51,421 nt of DNA from Rhodoplanes serenus (GTDB lineage: Bacteria; Pseudomonadota; Alphaproteobacteria; Rhizobiales; Xanthobacteraceae), in assembly GCA_945861855.1 (NCBI GenBank), contig CAMAWG010000010.1, forward strand, positions 1 through 51,421, in the 5' to 3' direction. Shown piece after piece: positions 9,282 to 16,619 of the stretch. Every line of letters begins with the position of its first letter. Within the stretch, counting starts at the first letter, position 1. The notes under the pieces were generated by a model, which saw only the letters and a list, made by a program, of their open reading frames with translations, made no database searches and was not told the DNA's origin. The translations under genes were made by a program, and so were the position numbers.

Positions 9282-10892
9282 TCACCGCACGTGGTCGAGC
9301 AGTTCGGCGCCCTGCACCACGACGCGCTGTCCTGGATCGACCCCCGCAGAAATCAGCACGCGTTCGCCGTCAAGCGGCTCGACGTGAACCGGCCGCTGCT
9401 CGAATCGCTCCGGGGCGATATGGACGTAAACAAGGTCCTGCCCATTGGCGCTTCGCACCAGGCTCGCACGCGGAACCGCAATCCCGCGCTTTTCCTCCCC
9501 GGTCGTCACAAAGACAGTGACGAACTGTCCCGCTCGCAATCCATTCAATGCGCCGGTGACCGCGAAATGAACCGGGATCGACTGGTTGCGATCCGCCAGA
9601 CCCGACCCGCGGAACGCGAGCGGCAATGTTCGACCGTCTGCCATGATCGCGGAGGCGCTCTGTGCGGGAGCCATCGCGTCGAAGCTCAGGGCTTCGATCC
9701 AAAGTCGCGCAGGATCGATGATGTGGAAAATGACGGCGTTCGGTTGAGCCATCTGGCCGGCGATCGGTGCTCCTTCGGCGACGACACCGGAAACCGGAGC
9801 CATCAGCGCTTCCGTGCTTCGGCGAATCGTGTCGAGGGCGCTGCGTCTGTCTTTCAAGCCTTGAAGCTCAAAACGGGTCTCTTCGAGCTGCGCGAAGGCG
9901 ATGGCACCGCTTGGCGCCAGGCGCTCATAACGCGCAAGCCGACGTTCGACGATATCGATCTGCTGATCCAGTTCGCCCTGGCGCTGGCGCATATCGGAAA
10001 CGTCGATCGCCTGCATCGGCGGCGTCACACGGGCGAGCACGTCGCCCTGCCGCACCGGGGTGCCAAGACGGGGGAAGCCATCCGGCGGCGCGGACAGGCG
10101 TCCGCCGACCGAGGCCTGCACATAGCCGCTGGCGTTGGGGTCGGGAATGATCCGCCCCGGCAACTCGATCGAGCGAGGGTGCGAAGCGGCTTCGGCAACC
10201 GCCGTGCGCAATCCAAAAATGCGCTGGATCGGCTTTGGCACGAAGACCGCGCCATCGGCCGCGCGCGCGGCGCGTTCCGTGCCGACATCCGATGCAAGGG
10301 CCTGTCCGGTCGCGGCTGCGAACGCCGTGGTTAGCAACAAGGCAGCAAGCTTGCCGCCCCGGCGTCGTCCGAGCGACATGAGGGCGATGCCGAGCATCAG
10401 TCCAATTCCTGTCGGGATCGCTATCGCCGGCTGCAACAGCGCAGACGCTCGCGCGACCAATCCGCCTGACTCCGGCGTTGTCGAGGCGCGGGCTGGAATG
10501 TCGATGCTCAGCGGCAGGACGTCGACTATGCCGCCCGCTGTGATCGTGACGATCAGGTCAACGTGGCCGGGCTTGGCCAGCCATGCGGTCTTGATCCGGT
10601 AGGCGCCGTTCGCCGAAACCGCGACTGCGGGTCCTTCGGGAGTTTCAATCTCGACATGGGCGTCCGGCACGGGCTCGTTGGTCGAAAACCGGTCAACATA
10701 GATGACAAGCTCCGTGCCTTGGGCGATTGCAACCAGTTCGAAAGAGGGCGACGTCGCTTCACCCCGCGGCGCTGCATCGGGCCGCGCCAGCGCAGGTTGC
10801 GGGCCATGATCGTGGCCTTCATGCGCACGGCCCGCGGCTGTGAACGCAACCAGAGCTGCCGCTCCAAACGCGGCTGCGATTAAAAATCGCAT
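9282..10892 (-). CDS. RND efflux periplasmic adaptor (CzcB/CusB-type) with extra N-terminal metal-binding and TM module
   Basis: A 536-residue membrane-fusion protein, longer than a usual 350-450-residue CzcB/CusB. In order: signal peptide (1-23), a His/Asp-rich metal-like site HEGHDHG (24-30), an Ig-like beta domain (about 50-132), a TM helix (about 154-174) followed by the basic RRRGGK, and a second signal-like hydrophobic segment (181-201, ending GQALAS). The adaptor proper follows from about 215, with lipoyl/barrel-sandwich halves (GRIIPDPNASGYVQ... and APVSGVVAEGAPI), a short coiled coil (about 300-350) and a beta-barrel. The internal signal-like segment suggests fusion of two once separate exported proteins. 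It lies 12 bases upstream of the pump gene and 85 bases downstream of the Cys/His-rich gene. Confidence 0.9.
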   Translation of the reverse strand: MRFLIAAAFGAAALVAFTAAGRAHEGHDHGPQPALARPDAAPRGEATSPSFELVAIAQGTELVIYVDRFSTNEPVPDAHVEIETPEGPAVAVSANGAYRIKTAWLAKPGHVDLIVTITAGGIVDVLPLSIDIPARASTTPESGGLVARASALLQPAIAIPTGIGLMLGIALMSLGRRRGGKLAALLLTTAFAAATGQALASDVGTERAARAADGAVFVPKPIQRIFGLRTAVAEAASHPRSIELPGRIIPDPNASGYVQASVGGRLSAPPDGFPRLGTPVRQGDVLARVTPPMQAIDVSDMRQRQGELDQQIDIVERRLARYERLAPSGAIAFAQLEETRFELQGLKDRRSALDTIRRSTEALMAPVSGVVAEGAPIAGQMAQPNAVIFHIIDPARLWIEALSFDAMAPAQSASAIMADGRTLPLAFRGSGLADRNQSIPVHFAVTGALNGLRAGQFVTVFVTTGEEKRGIAVPRASLVRSANGQDLVYVHIAPERFEQRPVHVEPLDGERVLISAGVDPGQRVVVQGAELLDHVR

Positions 10893-10977
10893 GAGAAAAA
10901 TCCTTCGCCATTGAACAGGATTGGACCTGATTCAAGCGCATGCCCATCGGGGCACACGCCACGAATGCCAAAACGAT

Positions 10978-11376
10978 TCAGACGAAGGATTTGGGAGGTC
11001 GTCGCAGCCGGCCGTTGTGTGGACTGGCGCGCGGCGGGGCGTCACCGATGACGAGCGAGGAACTCGACAGCAGGGGGCCCGTGATCGGCAGTGTCACCGG
11101 GAGGAAACCGAGACATCCGGTGCACGGGCCGTTGGAGCAACAACCGCGGCCGTTGCAGTCTGCATCGTCGGAAGGCATCGACGGCACGGTCGAAGCTGCT
11201 GTCAACTCCTCGGCTTGCAGAATTTGGGAGGCTGGGGCGATCGTCTCCTGGATGGCGGGCGCTGCCGGGGCATGCGCGTGCCCCATGTGGGCCGAGGCTG
11301 CCGAAGGCGCGAGCCAGAGCACGGCCACAACGGTGGCTGCTCCCAAGACTCGGGCGATTTGCAGGTTCAAGGCCAT
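10978..11376 (-). CDS. exported Cys- and His-rich small protein heading the metal efflux operon
   Basis: A 132-residue protein with a clear signal peptide (cleavage near ASA-HMGHAHA). The mature N-terminus is His-rich (HMGHAHA), and a Cys cluster CNGRGCCSNGPCTGC occupies about residues 74-88. A second hydrophobic segment, LGFLPVTLPITGPLL, follows. No family is recognised. Soft-ligand clusters like this bind thiophilic or borderline metals in other proteins. Its place as the first gene before the adaptor and pump suggests a periplasmic metal-binding, sensing or delivery role, which is inference. An AGGAA ribosome-binding site lies just before the ATG. Confidence 0.78.
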   Translation of the reverse strand: MALNLQIARVLGAATVVAVLWLAPSAASAHMGHAHAPAAPAIQETIAPASQILQAEELTAASTVPSMPSDDADCNGRGCCSNGPCTGCLGFLPVTLPITGPLLSSSSLVIGDAPPRASPHNGRLRRPPKSFV

Positions 11377-11538
11377 TTTCCTAATTTACCACAGAGCGTC
11401 AGATTGCGACAAAGTAATGCCGGTTTGGGTAAATCAATGTCCATTCCCGGCACAAAGCCGACCTGCTCGCATGTCCGCTATCGGGGCAAAAGCACATATC
11501 GAGTGGTTACTCAGCAAATTCGATTCTAAGTATACGCC

Positions 11539-12150
11539 CTAGCGCTGAGGCGGCGGCGCGGCAGGCCTCGGCCTGGCGTTCGGCAGCGGCGGGCGCTGCG
11601 CGGTCGAGGCGGAGCTTCCTCGCGCGCCCTCCGGCATGTACTTCGCAACGACCGCAGGATCGAGCGATGCGATGGCGCTGTCCGGCAGGCGGCGCCAGAC
11701 CTCGTCCATCCCGAACACCGGCAGGCCGAGATAGCCGCGAACCGTCAGCACCTGCCCGTCGCGGCTCAGCGTCATGATGGCGCGGTAGACCGTGCCGTCG
11801 CGTGGATCGAGAATGTTGCCATCCTCGTAATCGAATCCCTTCCGCTTCATGTCCCGAATGAAGGAGATGCCGAGCACCGGCTGGTTCTTCCGGTCGTCGG
11901 TGCAGCGGGTGCAATACTGGTTGGGCGGATCCTGCGGGCGGGGAAATGCTTTTGCGATCGCGCCCTCGAACATGTTGCCGGGGTGCTCCACGATCAGGAA
12001 CCACACCATCGGCCGGCCCTGGTCGTTCTGCTTCTCCCAAAGGCCGACCGCGGTCGGCTCCGGTGGCCGGCCCTGGGAATGGGCCTGTTGCATGGAAACC
12101 CCGAGCACGGCGCAGGCCGACAGGATCAGTGTCGCCAGTCTTACTGTCAC
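11539..12150 (-). CDS. DUF2147-domain exported protein
   Basis: A 203-residue exported protein with signal peptide [20 protein letters not shown] and cleavage near AHSQG. The DUF2147 fold is recognisable: [19 protein letters not shown], then [18 protein letters not shown], then [20 protein letters not shown]. The C-terminus (from about residue 180) is Pro/Arg-rich and low complexity. A CTRC motif near residue 80 may form a disulfide or bind metal. DUF2147 proteins are secreted and of unknown function. The gene is separated by about 160 bases from the metal operon downstream and is divergent from the acyltransferase. Confidence 0.88.
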   Translation of the reverse strand: MTVRLATLILSACAVLGVSMQQAHSQGRPPEPTAVGLWEKQNDQGRPMVWFLIVEHPGNMFEGAIAKAFPRPQDPPNQYCTRCTDDRKNQPVLGISFIRDMKRKGFDYEDGNILDPRDGTVYRAIMTLSRDGQVLTVRGYLGLPVFGMDEVWRRLPDSAIASLDPAVVAKYMPEGARGSSASTAQRPPLPNARPRPAAPPPQR

Positions 12151-12202
12151 GGTCTGGTATCCCTCTGATCAGGCATCCGACTCAACTCCCTCGCCTCATA
12201 AT

Positions 12203-12232
12203 ATGGCCGTTTCACGAAAGGGGGACGGCCAT
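12203..12232. terminator. hairpin in the divergent intergenic region
   Basis: An 8-bp perfect inverted repeat (arms 12203-12210 and 12225-12232, 14-base loop) is followed on the plus strand by TTTTA. It lies between the divergent DUF2147 and acyltransferase genes, so it is not at the end of either. It could be a leader structure, an operator-like palindrome or a remnant terminator. The rest of the interval 12151-12443 holds the hairpin pair at 12347-12383 and nothing coding. Confidence 0.3.
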
Positions 12233-12346
12233 TTTATGCGAGCCGGGGATTAAAGAATGGGCCGGTTCGGCTCGATGAATTGTGCGGCGGTGCGACAGGT
12301 ACGCATTCCTTGGGGCGGATTTATGCGCTAGCAATTGATCTGCAAT

Positions 12347-12383
12347 CCGGCCGAGGGGGCCGGGGTGCGCCCGGCTTCGTTTT
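12347..12383 (+). promoter_or_regulatory. two overlapping GC-rich hairpins, attenuator-like, upstream of the acyltransferase
   Basis: Stem 1 pairs 12347-12352 (CCGGCC) with 12358-12363 (GGCCGG). Stem 2 pairs 12359-12364 (GCCGGG) with 12370-12375 (CCCGGC) and is followed by TTCGTTTT. The stems share bases 12359-12363, so they cannot both form. Stem 2 plus the T-rich tail looks like an intrinsic terminator 60 bases before the acyltransferase start. Whether it is an attenuator is unproven; GC-rich DNA yields such pairs by chance. Confidence 0.3.
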
Positions 12384-12443
12384 GGGGTTGTAAGAGGGGG
12401 GCTGCGCGGTCGTAAGGCCGTTCGGTTCGAGGCCTGCACGAAA

Positions 12444-13694
12444 ATGTCCCGATCCAGCATTGCCCTGAGCAACCTGCGCGCGGTTGTGATCGTCATCGTC
12501 CTGGCGTTCCACTCCGTTCTCGCCTACCTCGCCTCGCTGCCCGCCACGCCCTATCCCTTCGATAGCGCGCCGTATCGCTGGCAGGCCATACCCATCGTCG
12601 ATGGTCAGCGCTGGTTCGGTTTCGACCTGTTTTGCGCCTGGCAGGACATCAGCCTGATGTCGCTGATGTTCTTTCTCTCGGGCCTGTTCGTGCCGTCGAG
12701 CCTCAGGCGCAAGGGAAGCGGGACCTACCTCGCCGACCGCCTTCTGCGGATCGGCCTGCCGCTGATCCTGGTCGTGACGCTGCTGATGCCGATCACCTAC
12801 TATCCGACTTATCTCGCAACCGCCGCCGATCCGGCGTTGAGCGCCTACTGGCAGCACTGGCTGGCGCTGCCGTTCTGGCCGTGCGGGCCGCTGTGGTTTC
12901 TGTGGCAGCTCCTGGCGCTGAATGTTCTGGCGGCCGGGCTGCACCGCTTCGCACCGGCGTTGACCGAAAGTCTCGGCCGTCTCGCGGCACACGGCCGCGC
13001 GCATCCGATCCGGTTCTTTGTTGCGCTCGTGTCGGTGTCGGCGCTGGCTTACGTCCCGCTCGCGCTGCTCCACTCGCCCTGGCAATGGACCAGCGCCGGG
13101 CCGTTCTCGTTCCAGCTCAGCCGGCCGCTGCATTATGCCGTGTACTTCTTTGCCGGATTCGCGGTCGGCGCTTATGGCCTCGATCGCGGGCTGCTCGCCA
13201 GCGACGGCGCTCTGGCGCGGAACTGGGCCGCCTGGCTTGCCGCCTCCATCGCGGGCTTCGTGCTGTGGGCGGTGCCGACGTCGCTGACGCTGGACGGCGA
13301 GGCTGCGCCGGCCGCCGTGCAACTCGCCTCGGGTGTGGGCTTTGTGCTGGCCTGCGCGGCGGGCTGTTTCGTCCTGCTGGCGCTGTGCCTTCGTTTCGCC
13401 CCGGAACGGGCGCGAATTCTCGACACTCTTTCGGCCCATGCCTACAGCATGTATCTGCTTCATTATGTTTTCATCGTCTGGCTGCAATACGCACTCCTGC
13501 CGGTCGCGCTGTTCGCCGCCGGCAAGGCCGCGATCGTGTTCGGCGGCACGCTGGTGCTGAGCTGGGCCGCGGCGGCGGCCTTCGCACACGATCTGCTGGC
13601 CCATCAGCTCGTTCAGGCAAAGCAGTGGCTGCGCTCGGGTTTCGGCGATCCGGCCCCGGCCAAGGTGTTCAAGCGGGACGATTTGACCGGGTGA
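12444..13694 (+). CDS. acyltransferase-3 family integral membrane protein
   Basis: A 416-residue polytopic inner-membrane protein with about ten hydrophobic helices, matching the acyltransferase-3 (PF01757-type) family that O-acylates exported sugars, lipids or peptides. The TM1 signature Arg12...His23 (LRAVVIVIVLAFHS) is present; this His is the conserved putative active-site residue. A second conserved feature is LSAHAYSMYLLHYVFIVW near residues 330-347. The gene lies 23 bases upstream of the ABC permease gene in the same direction, so a functional link with the export cassette (acylation before export) is plausible but inferred. The acceptor is unknown. Confidence 0.88.
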   Translation: MSRSSIALSNLRAVVIVIVLAFHSVLAYLASLPATPYPFDSAPYRWQAIPIVDGQRWFGFDLFCAWQDISLMSLMFFLSGLFVPSSLRRKGSGTYLADRLLRIGLPLILVVTLLMPITYYPTYLATAADPALSAYWQHWLALPFWPCGPLWFLWQLLALNVLAAGLHRFAPALTESLGRLAAHGRAHPIRFFVALVSVSALAYVPLALLHSPWQWTSAGPFSFQLSRPLHYAVYFFAGFAVGAYGLDRGLLASDGALARNWAAWLAASIAGFVLWAVPTSLTLDGEAAPAAVQLASGVGFVLACAAGCFVLLALCLRFAPERARILDTLSAHAYSMYLLHYVFIVWLQYALLPVALFAAGKAAIVFGGTLVLSWAAAAAFAHDLLAHQLVQAKQWLRSGFGDPAPAKVFKRDDLTG

Positions 13695-13717
13695 TGGTCC
13701 CGGGTCAAATGCGCTGA

Positions 13718-14878
13718 ATGATTCGGAGATCGGATTTCGCAGGCATGCCGCTCGTATTCACGCTCGCATTCCGCAATCTGTTTCACGATCGCCTGCGCTT
13801 CACCGCGACGGTGATCGGCATCGTATTCTCCATCGTGCTCGTGACCGTGCAGATGGGTCTCTATCTCGGCTTCGGGCAGATGGTCACGACGATGATCGAT
13901 CATGCGTCGACCGATCTCTGGATCATGCCGAAGGGAACCAAGTGCTTCGAGGATCCGTCGCTCCTGGACACGCGCCAGCGAAGCCGGGCGCTGGCGATCC
14001 CCGGCACCGCGGAGGCGATCCCGGTGGTGATCGGCTTTGCCGACTGGCGGACCTCGGGCGGCTCATCGACGCCGGTGTTCGTGGTCGGCTCGGACCTGCG
14101 CGCGGGAGGGCTTGAGCCCTGGAACCTGGTGGAAGGCCGCATCGAGTCGCTCTCCACCCCCAACGCCGTCGCCGTCGACCGCACCTACTTCGAGCGGCTC
14201 GGCATTTCGGGGCTGGGCGCGCGAGCCGAGATCCGCCAGCAGAGCGTGCGGGTGGCGGCGGTGACAAGCGGCATCCGCTCCTTCACCACGACGCCCTACG
14301 TGTTCATGGATGTCGATCGGGCGCGGGCTCACACCGGCGTGCCGTCGAGCAAGGCCACCTATTTCCTGGTTCGTGTCACCCCGGGCGCCGACGTCCAGAA
14401 GGTGCGGCGCGATCTCCTGGCCAGCCTCACCGACGTCGAGGTGCTGACGCCCGCCGAATTTCGCGAGCGCAGCCGATCGTTCTGGCTGTTCGGCACCGGC
14501 GCCGGCGCGGCGCTGTTCGCCGGCGCGCTGCTCGGCGTGATCGTCGGCACTGTGATCGTCGCGCAGACGCTGTATTCCAGCACCAAGGATCATCTGAACG
14601 AATTCGCGACACTGCGCGCGATCGGCTCGTCGCGTAACTACATCTACAAGGTCATCATCTGCCAGGCGCTGCTGAGCGCTGTGATCGGCTTCGGCCTGGC
14701 CTATCTGATCGGGCTCCTGGTGGTGCATATGACCGCGTCGAGCGCCCTGCCGATCGTCATCACGCCGGGCCTCACGGTGGGCCTGTTCCTGCTGACCGTC
14801 GTCATGTGCGTCGTCTCGGCGATTGCCGCCATCATGAAGGTGACGCGCATCGATCCGGCGATGGTGTTCACGCGATGA
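13718..14878 (+). CDS. ABC transporter permease, DevC/FtsX-MacB type
   Basis: A 386-residue four-helix permease of the MacB/FtsX class. TM1 lies near residues 27-50 (FTATVIGIVFSIVLVTVQMG), followed by a large periplasmic domain. Three C-terminal helices begin at about 265, with the FtsX-like cytoplasmic loop LNEFATLRAIGSSRNYIYKVI. It most resembles DevC, the permease of DevBCA export systems. An in-frame ATG at 13745 (MPLVFTLAFRNLF) is an alternative start; neither has a strong ribosome-binding site. Its stop overlaps the start of the ATPase gene in ATGA (14875-14878), indicating translational coupling. Confidence 0.9.
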   Translation: MIRRSDFAGMPLVFTLAFRNLFHDRLRFTATVIGIVFSIVLVTVQMGLYLGFGQMVTTMIDHASTDLWIMPKGTKCFEDPSLLDTRQRSRALAIPGTAEAIPVVIGFADWRTSGGSSTPVFVVGSDLRAGGLEPWNLVEGRIESLSTPNAVAVDRTYFERLGISGLGARAEIRQQSVRVAAVTSGIRSFTTTPYVFMDVDRARAHTGVPSSKATYFLVRVTPGADVQKVRRDLLASLTDVEVLTPAEFRERSRSFWLFGTGAGAALFAGALLGVIVGTVIVAQTLYSSTKDHLNEFATLRAIGSSRNYIYKVIICQALLSAVIGFGLAYLIGLLVVHMTASSALPIVITPGLTVGLFLLTVVMCVVSAIAAIMKVTRIDPAMVFTR

Positions 14879-15603
14879 CCCAGCCGGTGATGGAGGCCAC
14901 GGGCGTCGCCAAGGTTCTCGGCCACGGCGCCGGGCAGGTGCGGGCGCTCAAGGGCGTCAACCTGTCGCTCCGGGGCGGGGAGCTGACGCTGCTGATGGGG
15001 CCGTCCGGCAGCGGCAAGTCCACGCTGCTGTCGATTCTCGGCTGCATGCTGACGCCGACGGAGGGAACCGTACGCCTCCTCGGCGACTCGATCGCCGGCA
15101 AGGGGCCGGAGGACCTGGCGAAGCTGCGGCGGGAGAATATCGGTTTCGTGTTCCAGTCCTACCATCTGTTTCCGACCTTGACGGCCACCGACAACGTGCG
15201 GCTGGCGCTCGACGTGCGCGGCGAGACCGGCAAGGCCGCGAAGACCAAGTCGCACGAGGCGCTGACCAGGGTCGGCCTGTCGCACAAGACGGCGAGCTAT
15301 CCGCGCGAGTTGAGCGGCGGCGAGCAGCAGCGCGTGGCGATTGCGCGGGCGGTCGTGGGCGGCCCTTCGGTGATCCTCGCGGACGAGCCTACCGCGGCGC
15401 TGGACAGCGAGAACGGCAAGGCCATCATGACCATCCTCGCGGAGATCGCCATGGACCCCCGCCGCAGCGTGCTGGTCGTGGCGCACGATCCGCGTCTGGT
15501 GCAATTTGCCGATCGGATCATCCACATCGAGGACGGCAGCATCGTTCATGAGGAGACGCGCGGAGCTTCGGAGAAGCTTCGAGCCATGGCTGGAAGGGAA
15601 TGA
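14875..15603 (+). CDS. ABC transporter ATP-binding protein, DevA/LolD-MacB type
   Basis: A 242-residue ATPase that energises the adjacent permease. Walker A is GPSGSGKST (42-50), the Q-loop Gln is near 94 (FVFQSYHLFPT), the signature is LSGGEQQR (146-153) and Walker B is VILADEPTAALD. This is the MacB/LolD/DevA subclass. The start was set at 14875 (MTQPVMEATG) because it overlaps the permease stop in ATGA and the upstream in-frame extension has no ABC sequence. Its own stop overlaps the adaptor start in ATGA at 15600-15603, so the three genes form one coupled unit. Confidence 0.94.
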   Translation: MTQPVMEATGVAKVLGHGAGQVRALKGVNLSLRGGELTLLMGPSGSGKSTLLSILGCMLTPTEGTVRLLGDSIAGKGPEDLAKLRRENIGFVFQSYHLFPTLTATDNVRLALDVRGETGKAAKTKSHEALTRVGLSHKTASYPRELSGGEQQRVAIARAVVGGPSVILADEPTAALDSENGKAIMTILAEIAMDPRRSVLVVAHDPRLVQFADRIIHIEDGSIVHEETRGASEKLRAMAGRE

Positions 15604-16619
15604 ACATGTCGAAACGCAACGCGGCGATTGCCATCGTCAGCGTCGTTGTCCTGGGCCTGATCGCCGGGGCGTCGGCGCAGCAGGGCGACAAGCGCTGGCT
15701 CGCGGTGGCGCCGGGCCGCGTCGAGCCGCAGTCCGGGATTATCAAGGTGGCGGCGCCGGCCATCGGCGTCGTCACCAGGGTGATGGTCAAGGCGAACGAC
15801 ACGGTGTTCGCAGGTGAGCCGCTGATTCAGATCAATGACGATGACATCCAGTCGCGTTATGCTGCGGCGGAAGCGCTGGCCGGCATGCGCGTGCGCTTGC
15901 GGAACGAACAGCCGGCCGGCCGGTCGGATGAGCGCCGGAAGGCCGAGGATGCGGTCGCCGAAGCCGAGACCGCCGTGTTCGATGCGCAAGCCGCGGTCGA
16001 CAAGGCCGCGGTCGCATGGCGATCGAGCGGCGCGCCGGCCGCCGCGCTCACCAATGCACGCGCGGCGCTGGTGCGCGCCCAGGACGAATTGGCGAGACGG
16101 CAGGCCCAGCTTCGCACCGTTCTTGCGACCGCCCCCTTGCCGTCGCCGCTCGAGGGGCAGGTCGCCTCTGCGCGGGGCGATCTCGCATTCGCCCGCGTCA
16201 ATCTGGAGAAGCTGAAGGTCCGCGCGCCGATCGACGGCACCGTGCTTCAGGTCAATATCAACCCCGGCGAGCTTGCCGCGCCCTCCGCGCAACAGCCGCT
16301 GCTGCTGATCGCCAATCTTTCGACGCTGAACGTGCGCGCCGAACTGGATGAGCGCGATGTGGCGGAAATCAAGATCGGGCAGGCCGCCCAGGTTCGCGCC
16401 GCGGCTTTTCCCGGCAAGGAATTCACGGGAACCGTCGCCTCGATCGCGCCGCTGGTCGAGCCGTCCAAGCTGGGCTCCCGCGGCCCGGGAAACCGGGCCG
16501 ATGTCGACGCCGTGGAGGTGGTGGTCAAGCTCGCGCAGCCCGGCCCGCTCACGACCGGGATGAAGGTCGACGTCTATTTCACGCCGGACAAGGCGGCTGC
16601 CAAGGAGACCAAAAACTAG
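15600..16619 (+). CDS. HlyD/DevB-family periplasmic adaptor
   Basis: A 339-residue membrane-fusion protein linking the ABC exporter to an outer-membrane channel. It has an N-terminal signal/anchor (KRNAAIAIVSVVVLGLIAG), a first lipoyl half (VEPQSGIIKVAAPAIGVV), a long Ala/Glu/Arg-rich coiled coil (about 83-205), a second lipoyl half (LKVRAPIDGTVLQVNINPGE) and a beta-barrel. DevB-type adaptors work with DevC/DevA, and the gene order here is permease, ATPase, adaptor. No TolC-like gene is present. Its stop shares a CTAG palindrome (16616-16619) with the convergent UbiD gene. Confidence 0.9.
   Translation: MNMSKRNAAIAIVSVVVLGLIAGASAQQGDKRWLAVAPGRVEPQSGIIKVAAPAIGVVTRVMVKANDTVFAGEPLIQINDDDIQSRYAAAEALAGMRVRLRNEQPAGRSDERRKAEDAVAEAETAVFDAQAAVDKAAVAWRSSGAPAAALTNARAALVRAQDELARRQAQLRTVLATAPLPSPLEGQVASARGDLAFARVNLEKLKVRAPIDGTVLQVNINPGELAAPSAQQPLLLIANLSTLNVRAELDERDVAEIKIGQAAQVRAAAFPGKEFTGTVASIAPLVEPSKLGSRGPGNRADVDAVEVVVKLAQPGPLTTGMKVDVYFTPDKAAAKETKN

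Noticed and set aside
12321-13604. A 427-codon minus-strand frame opposite the acyltransferase
   Set aside because: It is Arg/Gln/Glu-rich with repetitive composition and no motif, while the plus strand encodes a membrane protein with family residues.
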